From assembly GCA_900542355.1 (NCBI GenBank), contig UQNE01000004.1, positions 62,001 through 126,000 of the forward strand: DNA of 64,000 nucleotides, given 5' to 3'. Below are positions 1 to 8,049 of the stretch, piece after piece; the stretch's first letter is position 1; each line of letters opens with the position of its first letter. The notes under the pieces are model-generated. The model did not search any database and was not told the origin of the DNA. It saw only the letters and a program-made list of their open reading frames with translations. A program made the translations under genes and the position numbers. This DNA comes from an uncultured Bacteroidales bacterium (GTDB lineage: Bacteria > Bacteroidota > Bacteroidia > Bacteroidales > Paludibacteraceae).

Positions 1-3000
1 TTGCCAATGCGGAATTGGAGGCATATAATAAGCCTTGCTTTGGTGCGGCAGATATGGAGTTTGCCTCCGATGGGGGAACCGTAGAATGTACTATCGTGCC
101 CAACGATACCGCTCGGATGTGGCAGTATGTCTATGGTGAGCAAGGTGTTCTGCCCAATGGGCAAACGCTCTATACTACATCAGATAAGGTGTTCACTATC
201 AGCGGATTGCGTATGGGAACTAATTATGATGTCTATGTCCGTTCGCTGTGTGGAGAGGGGGATACCTCTGTATGGACGGGGCCGTTTGGTTTCCAAACCG
301 ACTATGGTGTGCCTTTTGTACATCCGTTGGTATGGGGTAGTGATGCCCTTAGCCCCGAATGGAGCAGATGGCAAGGCGATGCTAACGGTCGTTTTACGCC
401 TGTCGAACTCCAATCCGGATGGCGTGTAGAGCCGACTGCCAATAGTGCTTTTGCCGAACCGCATACCTATATCAATCTGTGGTACTCCGCTGTTCCGCCT
501 TTGAGGTATCTGTTGTGCAGCCCGATGCTCAATCTGACCGACCTCACTTCCGAAACCATAGAGATGCAGTTTGATATGGCTCTTACTGCGGGCACTACAG
601 GTGCTGTTGTGGCTCCTACCCCCGATAAGATTGCAGGACAGCAGTTTAAGGTCTTGGTTTCTACCGACAATCGTACCACTTGGCAAGAGGCCGGTGTATG
701 GAATGAGACGGCCGATGCCGATTATTCCTTCGCTGCCATACCCCCCTCGGGCAGAAGATACACGGTCGATTTGACACGCTTTGCGGGACAAAAAGTATAT
801 GTGGGATTCTATGGTGAGTGTTTGGAAAAAGAAACCAATAGTACTTTGCATATCAAAGCGTTGCAGATAGATACCCTCTCAAGCGATGTTTGTACTACCG
901 TCTCCGGTATGGTGGTAAAAGAGACAGGATACCATACTGCTACATTGGAGTTCCACTCTCCGAGTATCAAGAAGGCTTTGGCTGTGCAGTATGTATGCCT
1001 CCCCACCGGCTCACATTTCTCCGACCAATCGGCACAGACCATCCACACCAATACGGCTATGCTGACAGGCCTGGAGGCCAACCTCACCTACGATGTCTAT
1101 GTCCGCTTGCAATGTGCTGACTCGGTATGGACAAGATGGTCCGAACCTATGACTTTCTCCACTTTGGCCTGCGAACAGGTAACGCAACTGAAGGTGGAAG
1201 CAATAGGCCTGCACCAAACTATTTTGGTGGTGGATACCGATGAGGCTGATTCCGCATTCTCCTATCAGGCATACATCGCCGAGCATAATGGGGTATTAGT
1301 TCCTGCTGAGGCTACCACCTCTACCAACCGAAGAATAGTAATGGATAAGGACTTGCGCCACTCCACGCTCTACGACATCTATGTCCGCAAGATTTGCCAA
1401 CCCGGCGATACCTCAGAGTGGGCAGGACCCTTCTTGGCAAGAGCACCCTATGGTGTACCATATTCCGAAACTACACATTGGCAGGAAGACGAGATAGACT
1501 CCACTTGGACTCGATATCAAGGCAATTTGGATACACTGAAACTCCAAACCCTTCGTTATTCAGGCTGGCGTGCAGGTAAGGCAGGGTGGGTATTCCCCGA
1601 TAACCATGCTTATATCAATACCGGCAACTATAGCAGCCTGCTTGCTTCCCCGTGGATTGACCTCTCCAATATCACCCCAGGCACACCGATTACGCTTACC
1701 TTCGATATGGCTCTCACTGCTTCGAGTGGAGCAGGCGTGGGAGTTAATCCTACTCCTACCGACTATTCCGGGCGTTCGTTCTCCGTGCTGATTAGCAGGG
1801 ATTCCACTTGGAGCAAATCGCGTGGCTGGACTTGGAGCGAGACCGGAGGACAGTATAAGTATAGCACTATCTCTACCGATGGAGATACCTACGAATTAGA
1901 TTTATCGTCCTATGCCGGGCAGGCATTCCGCCTCGGATTCTATTTGCATATAGATGATAAGGGCGGAGATAATATCCTCCACTTGCAGAATATTTCGCTG
2001 GATACAGTAGCCATTGCCTCTTGCCGCGGACTGAGAAATGTGGCTGCCACGCAAATCACTTCCTCTTCCGCACTACTTACTTGGCGCAACAAGAGCGCAA
2101 GCGATGCGCCCTTGGCAAGCATTGAGGTCGCCACCGACCCGCTCTTCGAAGATGTGATTATCGCCGACACCATACGCGATGCCTTCTCCTACCCCATAGA
2201 AGGACTATTGCCTGCCACTACCTACTATCTGCATGCACGCCAACTCTGCGACGACGGTGGTGCTACTCCATGGACTTTGACCTCCTCTTTCACTACCGCG
2301 TATGCCTTGCCCTACCAAGAGGACTACAACAACTATAGTCGTTTTGCCTCCGATTGGCATGTGTATGATGGGTATGCACCTCAGATATTTGCCGGTGAAA
2401 CCTTCGCAGATACACGCTGGAGCACCAAATGGACGATTGATTCGCTCCATTTCGTCAGTTTCACCGACCCCTACCTGAAGATGTATGTCTCTTCGTCCGA
2501 CCATAGTTGGGCAGTCTCGCCGAGCATCGACCTTACGCAAGAAAAGGAAAATAGTGTATTGCTCACTTTCGAGGCAGCACTCACCGCAGGTGATTTCCGA
2601 AGCCCCAAACCCGAACAGGCTGACCTCAATGCCGAGCAGTATTTCATGGTGGTTATCTCCACCGATAATGGGGCTACTTGGCAACGAACCAATGCCACCG
2701 TTTGGACCAATGCACAGGATGTTCAAGCAGACTATCCCTTGTCCGAATTGGGCGTACAGCCTACACGATATATGCTCGATTTGTCCGCATACACAGGGCA
2801 GGTAGTCCGCGTCGCTTTCTATGCCGAGGCCATGAAAGATGGTAAGTACAACCATTATATGGTTGATAATCTCGAAATCAATCGCACTACTTTGGTACAG
2901 ATTCAAGATACTATCTGCCACGGAGATGACTATGGCAACTATGGCTTCGAGTATCCCGCCGAACAACTCCATATCGGTACCAACCACTATCGTATTATCT

Positions 3001-3947
3001 CCGATGATATGACGCATATCACCGACCTCACTCTTGTCGTCAATCCCGTCTATACCGTTCGTTACCAAGGGCAGGTATGTGAGGGTGAACGATTTACAGG
3101 CTTTGGATTTGATGTCATTGGTACTACTACCACCACTTATCGACGATATGTAGCCAATCAGGATAGGTGCGACAGTATCTACCTCCTCGATTTGACCGTC
3201 ATTCCTACTATCCGCACGGAGGTGATTGATAGTATTTGTGCAGGAGGTTCTTTTGTGCTCAATGGGCAAACCTATCGATATAATGCCATTGCCTATGATA
3301 CTCTCAGTTCTGCCGTGAGCGGCTGCGATAGCATCACTATGCACTATATCACTTTCACCGACGTCAAAACCCTCCATACCGACATCACCAAGGCTATTTG
3401 TCAGGGAGAATGGTACTCCGATGGCTGGTTCACACAAAATAAACCCGGATATTATCGCAAAACCGATACTTCTTCCCAAGGCTGCGACAGTACGGTTACA
3501 CTACATCTCTTCGTTGCTGATGAGAATGACTATATCTACGATAGTATCTATTCTGACCGCCTGCCATATATCTACGACGGTGAAACCCTCCTCGATGAGA
3601 ATACACCCACAGGATTCTACGATTTCGCCGTGGAGAGTGCTTCCGGTATCTGCCATATCACCCTGCGTGTGCATGTACTTCTGCCTACGGATATAGATAA
3701 TACCAATGCCGATATCGTGCGTGTTGCACCCAACCCCGTCCCCGTAGCCTCACCCATACATCTCATCCTACCGAGCGGCTTGTTAGCAAGCGATATGGAT
3801 GCTTCTCTCTACAACTCTATGGGGCAACTTGTGTACCATATAGAGCAGCCTGCTACTACCTTGCCATCCGTACCTACAGCAGGTATCTATACTCTCCGCT
3901 TGCAAACAGAGAAAGACCTGTGGCTGATTAAAGTGTTGGTACAATAG
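1..3947 (+). CDS. Giant secreted T9SS cargo protein, 5' end missing
   Basis: The reading frame is open from the first bases of the window, so the N-terminus lies upstream; over 1310 residues are visible. It contains at least three fibronectin-III-like modules with a recurrent YDVYVR..C..GDTS.W phrase, interleaved with jelly-roll or MAM-like modules carrying a recurring LTFDMALTA phrase (around nt 550-850, 1680-2010, 2550-2880). Then come four short cysteine modules ending in CDS (nt 2900-3510). The last ~75 residues form a classical type-A T9SS sorting domain: an APNP motif, a LYNSMGQLV strand and a GIYTLRL strand ending in IKVLVQ. Export to the cell surface by T9SS is inferred from this tail. 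Substrate or adhesive role is unknown. A bidirectional terminator follows. Confidence 0.85.
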   Translation, partial: ANAELEAYNKPCFGAADMEFASDGGTVECTIVPNDTARMWQYVYGEQGVLPNGQTLYTTSDKVFTISGLRMGTNYDVYVRSLCGEGDTSVWTGPFGFQTDYGVPFVHPLVWGSDALSPEWSRWQGDANGRFTPVELQSGWRVEPTANSAFAEPHTYINLWYSAVPPLRYLLCSPMLNLTDLTSETIEMQFDMALTAGTTGAVVAPTPDKIAGQQFKVLVSTDNRTTWQEAGVWNETADADYSFAAIPPSGRRYTVDLTRFAGQKVYVGFYGECLEKETNSTLHIKALQIDTLSSDVCTTVSGMVVKETGYHTATLEFHSPSIKKALAVQYVCLPTGSHFSDQSAQTIHTNTAMLTGLEANLTYDVYVRLQCADSVWTRWSEPMTFSTLACEQVTQLKVEAIGLHQTILVVDTDEADSAFSYQAYIAEHNGVLVPAEATTSTNRRIVMDKDLRHSTLYDIYVRKICQPGDTSEWAGPFLARAPYGVPYSETTHWQEDEIDSTWTRYQGNLDTLKLQTLRYSGWRAGKAGWVFPDNHAYINTGNYSSLLASPWIDLSNITPGTPITLTFDMALTASSGAGVGVNPTPTDYSGRSFSVLISRDSTWSKSRGWTWSETGGQYKYSTISTDGDTYELDLSSYAGQAFRLGFYLHIDDKGGDNILHLQNISLDTVAIASCRGLRNVAATQITSSSALLTWRNKSASDAPLASIEVATDPLFEDVIIADTIRDAFSYPIEGLLPATTYYLHARQLCDDGGATPWTLTSSFTTAYALPYQEDYNNYSRFASDWHVYDGYAPQIFAGETFADTRWSTKWTIDSLHFVSFTDPYLKMYVSSSDHSWAVSPSIDLTQEKENSVLLTFEAALTAGDFRSPKPEQADLNAEQYFMVVISTDNGATWQRTNATVWTNAQDVQADYPLSELGVQPTRYMLDLSAYTGQVVRVAFYAEAMKDGKYNHYMVDNLEINRTTLVQIQDTICHGDDYGNYGFEYPAEQLHIGTNHYRIISDDMTHITDLTLVVNPVYTVRYQGQVCEGERFTGFGFDVIGTTTTTYRRYVANQDRCDSIYLLDLTVIPTIRTEVIDSICAGGSFVLNGQTYRYNAIAYDTLSSAVSGCDSITMHYITFTDVKTLHTDITKAICQGEWYSDGWFTQNKPGYYRKTDTSSQGCDSTVTLHLFVADENDYIYDSIYSDRLPYIYDGETLLDENTPTGFYDFAVESASGICHITLRVHVLLPTDIDNTNADIVRVAPNPVPVASPIHLILPSGLLASDMDASLYNSMGQLVYHIEQPATTLPSVPTAGIYTLRLQTEKDLWLIKVLVQ

Positions 3948-3989
3948 TATTTCCCATTTTTCCCTTCTTATAGGGAGGAAAGATATGAA

Positions 3990-4034
3990 AAAGGCTGTCT
4001 GACAATGTAAATTTGTCGGGCAGCTTCTTTTCTT
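3990..4034. terminator. Bidirectional rho-independent terminator
   Basis: Inverted repeat GGCTGTCTGACAA / TTGTCGGGCAGC with two G-U pairs and a 6-nt loop, flanked by A-rich sequence on the left and CTTCTTTTCTTG on the right. It lies between the T9SS cargo gene and the oppositely oriented integrase remnant, so it can end both transcripts. Confidence 0.75.
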
Positions 4035-4053
4035 GTTTTAGTTGTAAGTGCTA

Positions 4054-4706
4054 TTATTCTAACTCTATGCCGGTTGTGGTATAGTGTTTATTGCCTAGGC
4101 GTATTACAACTCGATATGCAGCGCGTATGTAGGAATCCGCCTTGTAGCGTGTACTTTCGCCACTGTTGGCGCGTATCCATGCTTTGATGTCGTTGAGCCG
4201 CTGGTAGTCGATGTCTTCAAAGGATAGTTGTTCTATTCCTTCGGCATTGCAGTATCTCATCAATATACGATAGATGTATGCGTAGTGCTTGCGAGTATTT
4301 TCGGTGGCTCTACCCTCTCCGTATTGTTGAAACCAAGCCGTAAAGTTCGCGTGTTTCCGCCCGGCTTTAAGCAAGCGTTTGCGTTTGCACTTTTTCTCTC
4401 CCACGACATAGTTGCGAATATCGGTTGCCGTTAGGTTGGAGAGGTCGATTTCGTCGCTGCGTCCGAGTTCAAAGATGACTTCATCGAATTTGCGCACGAT
4501 TGCCCCGATTTGTTCATTTTTGAGGTCTGCCAAATATGCTTTGCGATTGATTGGTTCTCGCAAATTGTTAGCGTCGAAATTTGCACTGTTGATATATACA
4601 CCGGTGTTGATGAAGGCGTTAGTACCGAGATGTGATATTCTGACGATTACGGCAGATGTGCCGTTTTGTTTTTGACGGAGTATTGACTAAGTGTGATAGA
4701 TGCCAT
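4054..4706 (-). pseudogene. Tyrosine recombinase (integrase) remnant without catalytic domain
   Basis: The intact frame (4563 to 4054, about 169 aa from a TTG codon) encodes a core-binding SAM-like domain typical of Bacteroidales phage-type integrases: phrases such as FTAWFQQYG, NTRKHYAYIYRIL and LSFEDIDYQRL. The same frame continues upstream to a stop at 4687-4689, reading as an Arm-type N-terminal domain (QNGTSAVIVRISHLGT...INTGVYI). An ATG at 4706 in another frame reads MASITLS, as such proteins often begin, so a frameshift near 4690 splits the N-terminus. The C-terminal catalytic domain with the R...HxxR...Y residues is absent; translation stops at 4054 beside a terminator. It is probably the relic of an element integrated at the nearby tRNA-Thr gene. 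Confidence 0.75.
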
Positions 4707-4849
4707 AGTTGTAAAAAGTCTGAATTGTTTGTTTTTGTCAGTAATGAGTTGTTTTTGGTGGTAAAATTATTACCATTTTATTACCATTTTGGGTTTTGAG
4801 TGGAATAAAAATAGGGAGATTTTAGGGGAAATAGCCTTGAAAATAGCAG

Positions 4850-4889
4850 ATAAAAACAAAAATACAACAGGTTGAATGTGTCCAACCTG
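4850..4889 (-). terminator. Terminator downstream of tRNA-Thr
   Basis: On the minus strand CAGGTTG and CAACCTG (4889-4883 and 4874-4868) form a 7-bp stem with an 8-nt loop followed by a T-rich run. It lies just past the 3' end of tRNA-Thr. Confidence 0.65.
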
Positions 4890-4915
4890 CTGATTATCAG
4901 TACTTTTCTTTCTTG

Positions 4916-4988
<73 letters not shown>

Positions 4989-5020
4989 AACTTGTGCATA
5001 TTCGCTTCTGATTTCTGCTC

Positions 5021-5147
5021 TTTGCTTGAAAGTAATAGTTAGTTACTTACTCGACAGTACCAATTACTTACTCGACAGTACCAATTACTTACTTGACAGT
5101 AGTTACTTACTTGACAGTAAATTATTTGCTCGAAAGTAACAATTACT
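5021..5147. repeat. Tandem array of ~18-21 bp units in the tRNA-Thr leader
   Basis: Six imperfect direct repeats with consensus TTACTTACTCGACAGTACCAA. The TTACTTAC-like starts are at 5043, 5064, 5085, 5103 and 5122, preceded by a degenerate copy from 5021. Copies two and three are almost identical, while the outer ones drift. The array lies between the predicted tRNA-Thr promoter and the tRNA, so it should be transcribed as part of the tRNA precursor leader. There are no spacers, so it is not a CRISPR array. Confidence 0.85.
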
Positions 5148-5195
5148 ATTCTTAATTATTGACTTTGTCGCTACTGCGGAATTCAAAAGCGGGTG

Positions 5196-5227
5196 CAAAG
5201 GTACTACTTTTTTTGTAAATATACAAG
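5196..5227 (-). promoter_or_regulatory. Bacteroidota sigma-A promoter for tRNA-Thr
   Basis: On the minus strand, CTTG (-33) at 5227-5224, 20 nt, then TACCTTTG (-7, consensus TAnnTTTG) at 5203-5196, followed by GCACCCGCTTTTG. It implies a ~200-nt tRNA leader that includes the tandem array. Confidence 0.7.
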
Positions 5228-5241
5228 AGAAGCGGCTTTTT

Positions 5242-5273
5242 TTTGCGTATTTGGAATTATTTTTGTATCTTTG
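5242..5273 (+). promoter_or_regulatory. Bacteroidota sigma-A promoter for the DUF5103 gene
   Basis: TTTG at 5242-5245, a 20-nt spacer, then TATCTTTG at 5266-5273, an exact match to the -33/-7 consensus. It is divergent from the tRNA-Thr promoter only 14 bp away, and about 115 nt upstream of the start codon. Confidence 0.75.
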
Positions 5274-5391
5274 TGGGCAGAATAGGGTGTCTATCCGTGT
5301 GCTGTATTGCCAGAATGGGAGTGAAGGATAGGGCAAACATGAAGTGATGAGTGGAAGAGGAATAGCATATTGAAGTGTTTATAAGAATATA

Positions 5392-6720
5392 ATGTTGAAG
5401 CGTATATATATATTATTGTGTATGTGCTGTGCATGGGGATGTGTGAGCGCAGCCGTGCAGTATCGGACGGAGGTGTTGGATAGCAATGTGCGGACACTGC
5501 GTGTGCAGTATGTGGAGCAGAGTGGGGTAGAACGACCGTTCTTAGTGCTGCAAGACGGGATAGTGGATGGAACCAACCCACAGAACACCTTAGAGGTCTC
5601 GTTTGACGAGATGAGCCACGGCGTGCATTTCTATACCTATTCGGTAATTCACCTAAATGCGGATTGGACAGAGAGCGGATTGAGTAGCAGTGAGTATCTG
5701 GTTGGCTTTACTACACAGGACATAACAGACTATGAGCATTCGCTCAATACACAGCGGGATTATACCCATTACCGATTTGAATTTCCTAATGCAGATATGC
5801 AACTGCATGCGAGCGGAAACTATGCACTGAAGATTTATGAAGACGCTAATCCTAACCGTGTAGTGGCGTTGGTTTGTTTCTCTGTGGTGGAACCGCGAGT
5901 GGAGATTGCTGCCAAGGTGAGGTACAATACCCAACTGGAACTGAACGGACGCTTCCAGCAAATAGATGTAGATGTTAGTACCTCGGGCATAGATGTGCGC
6001 GACCCGAATGAAATAAAACTGGTAGTGCGGCAGAATGGGCGCGTGGATAACCAAGCAAGAGTGGCACGACCGACTTTTGTGGAGAATAATCGATTGAGAT
6101 ATGAGAACCAGCGTGCATTGATTTTTGAGGGCGGCAATGAGTATCGGCATTTTGATGCCTACTCGGTGTATTTTGCAGGAACAGGCATAGAGCAAGTGCG
6201 CTTTGATAATCGAGATTATCATACTTTTCTGTTTACAGACGCTTTGCGTGGGGTAGGGGCTGAGTATGCGGGAGATGTGGTAACGGATAAATGCGGTACG
6301 CCATATATGCACGAATATGATGCAGACGGACAGTATATGGTGAATGCAGAGCGAACGACTGACCCCGATACAGAGGCGGAGTATATGTGGGTACATTGGA
6401 TATTGCCCAAAGCCGACCCTTGGTTTGACGGCACGGTGTATGTGGGTGGAGATATGTTTGGCAACCATTTAGGTGCAGATAATCGCATGCAATACGATAA
6501 TGAGCATAGGTGCTACTACTTGACAGCATTGGTGAAACAAGGCGGTTACGATTATCAGTATTGGTTCTTGCCCAAGGGGGGAGTAACGACTACTTTGCAG
6601 CGAACTGAAGGCTCGCATTGGCAGACAGAGAACGAATATACCATCTATGTGTATTTCCGACCATTTGGAGCACGGTATGATCAATTGGTAGGCTATCAGG
6701 TGATACGATCGGTAGAGTAG
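5392..6720 (+). CDS. DUF5103 protein, T9SS plug-like
   Basis: A 442-aa protein with a short signal peptide (LLCMCCAWGCVSA, residues ~5-20). The body matches the DUF5103 family, named type IX secretion system plug protein after the subunit that closes the lateral gate of the SprA translocon. Recognisable phrases are LRVQYVEQSG.ERPFLVL, HLNADWTESGLSSSEYLVGF, YEDANPNRVVALVCFSVVEPRVEI and the C-terminal GGYDYQYWFLP. Length fits the family. It is a single gene with its own promoter. Known: plug proteins sit at the outer membrane. Inferred: this organism runs T9SS, consistent with the cargo tail at 3700-3947. Confidence 0.85.
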   Translation: MLKRIYILLCMCCAWGCVSAAVQYRTEVLDSNVRTLRVQYVEQSGVERPFLVLQDGIVDGTNPQNTLEVSFDEMSHGVHFYTYSVIHLNADWTESGLSSSEYLVGFTTQDITDYEHSLNTQRDYTHYRFEFPNADMQLHASGNYALKIYEDANPNRVVALVCFSVVEPRVEIAAKVRYNTQLELNGRFQQIDVDVSTSGIDVRDPNEIKLVVRQNGRVDNQARVARPTFVENNRLRYENQRALIFEGGNEYRHFDAYSVYFAGTGIEQVRFDNRDYHTFLFTDALRGVGAEYAGDVVTDKCGTPYMHEYDADGQYMVNAERTTDPDTEAEYMWVHWILPKADPWFDGTVYVGGDMFGNHLGADNRMQYDNEHRCYYLTALVKQGGYDYQYWFLPKGGVTTTLQRTEGSHWQTENEYTIYVYFRPFGARYDQLVGYQVIRSVE

Positions 6721-6783
6721 AGCACTTCTTTGATAGATTAGATCTAATAGAGTACTTCTTTGCTAGAGTAGAGCACTTTTTTG
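6717..6783. repeat. Imperfect short direct repeats after the DUF5103 gene
   Basis: AGCACTTCTTTG (6721), AGTACTTCTTTG (6751) and AGCACTTTTTTG (6772), each next to TAGAGTAG or TAATAGAG. Units are ~21-30 bp. It begins at the stop codon of the DUF5103 gene. The rest of the gap to 7052 holds the TCGA array at 6924 and no gene I can support. Confidence 0.6.
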
Positions 6784-6923
6784 CTTATTGGAGAGACGGT
6801 TTCTTATTTTTAGATAGTCGGCAATTCTGCATGGCTGTGGTCAACCTATTTTAGAATACACACTTACTATACAAATCGATAGCATTTCGGCGAAAATACT
6901 ATTGATTTGTTATTTTATTATGT

Positions 6924-6976
6924 AGGTCTTAGGTCTCGATGAGGTCTCGACAAAGTCTCGATAAAATCGGCTCAAA
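6924..6976 (+). repeat. Dispersed 11-bp TCGA array, copy 1
   Basis: After AGGTCTTA come four 11-bp units: GGTCTCGATGA, GGTCTCGACAA, AGTCTCGATAA, AATCGGCTCAA. The same 53-55 bp element occurs inverted at 48217-48271 and 57623-57675. It lies in the spacer between convergent genes. Confidence 0.85.
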
Positions 6977-7052
6977 ATGCAGGTTGCAAAAAGACACTAA
7001 TAAGGTTGTTTTTGTAGCAATGTGGTGTAGCAGAACCGAATGGTGGCTTTAT

Positions 7053-7613
7053 CTATTTGGTTTCGCATTGTTTGATGACGCGGCAGGGATTGCCGACGGC
7101 GATACTATTGGAGGGAATATCATGGGTAACAACAGAGCCTGCGCCGATAGTGCAGTTATCGCCGATAGTAATGCCCGGGAGAATGGTAACAGAGCCTCCT
7201 ATCCAACAGTTGTTTCCGATAGTAACCGGCTTCGCCCATTCTTGGCGTGTATTGCGCTCGGTGGGATTGGTGCTATGGCAGGCAGTGTAGATAGATACAT
7301 TCGGTCCGATGAAAGCATCATCGCCGATAGTAACGAATGCTTCATCGAGAACCGTAAAATGAAAATTGGCAAAGAATCGCTTACCTACACGGATATGTTT
7401 ACCATAGTCGCAGTAAAATGGTTGATTGATAAAGACATTCTCATCACAACTGCCGAGCAGGTTCTGCAAAAGGGATAATCTACTATTGAGATCAGACGGC
7501 TTTAGATGATTGTACTCTTGAAGCAGGTCTTTGCAGCGATTGAGTTCGATAAGTAATTCGGGGTCGCAGGCATTGTATATCTGTCCGCTGAGCATTTTTT
7601 CTTTTTCGGTCAT
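7053..7613 (-). CDS. Sugar O-acetyltransferase (maltose/galactoside acetyltransferase type)
   Basis: A 186-aa left-handed beta-helix acyltransferase. The N-terminal Mac-type segment (MTEKEKMLSGQIYNACDPEL) precedes hexapeptide repeats (VTIGDDAFIGPNVSIY, VTIGNNCWIGGSVTILPG, ITIGDNCTIGAGSVV) and the conserved NPCRVIK end. The catalytic His is H113 in YTACHSTNP. The family transfers acetyl from acetyl-CoA to hydroxyl groups of sugars in the cytosol; the acceptor here is unknown. It stands alone, convergent with the upstream gene and divergent from the susC promoter. Length and motifs are complete. Confidence 0.9.
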   Translation of the reverse strand: MTEKEKMLSGQIYNACDPELLIELNRCKDLLQEYNHLKPSDLNSRLSLLQNLLGSCDENVFINQPFYCDYGKHIRVGKRFFANFHFTVLDEAFVTIGDDAFIGPNVSIYTACHSTNPTERNTRQEWAKPVTIGNNCWIGGSVTILPGITIGDNCTIGAGSVVTHDIPSNSIAVGNPCRVIKQCETK

Positions 7614-7992
7614 ATATATTAGGGTCGTTTTTTGTTATTCATCAGAATTGCAAAAAATGTGCCATCGTGGGTTGTAGTTGTTCAGGAATTGGAATGGCAG
7701 TGGGAATATCGATTGGATAAGTATTGAAGTGCAGACGAGAAAGCATACTCTATAGTCCCGATACTGAACAAAATTTCTACATATCGTGTTGCTATTTTAG
7801 GCAAGATATTCTTTGCTTAGAGGGCTATTTTGATACTACACTATTTCACGCAGCCAAAGTAGAGTGTGTGAAAAGTGTGTGAAAGTGATGTTGTAAGTAA
7901 TGTATTTGAAAATCAAATAGTTATATATTCATTGTAGTAGTCTTTCGATATGTTTCGTAAGGCGAAATGTGTTATAAAACATATTTTCAAAA
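7614..7992. other. Non-coding upstream region of the glucan locus
   Basis: About 380 bp with no supported gene. It holds inverted repeats ATTTGA-aaa-TCAAAT (~7908-7922) and TTTCG-TAAGG-CGAAA (7953-7967) close to the susC promoter, and a GTGTGAAA direct repeat (~7867-7885). These are possible operator sites; no regulator is encoded nearby. Confidence 0.4.
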
Positions 7993-8024
7993 TTTGGTTT
8001 CTTATAAAATATGGTGTACTTTTG
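7993..8024 (+). promoter_or_regulatory. Promoter of the susC-led operon
   Basis: TTTG at 7993-7996, 20 nt, TACTTTTG at 8017-8024, followed by CACCGCTTTT. The upstream in-frame ATG at 8011 lies inside this promoter, which decides for the start at 8050. Confidence 0.75.
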
Positions 8025-8049
8025 CACCGCTTTTCAAAAATCAAGTACG

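Noticed and set aside
2205..3479. A 424-codon open frame on the minus strand
   Set aside because: It is antisense to the T9SS cargo gene, lacks recognisable domains and mirrors the codon bias of the sense frame.
5021..5147. CRISPR-like array
   Set aside because: Repeats abut with no unique spacers, units are only 18-21 bp and no cas gene is present.
8011..8049. Earlier ATG extending SusC by 13 residues
   Set aside because: It lies inside the -7 promoter element (8017-8024) and would put a polar stretch before the signal peptide.
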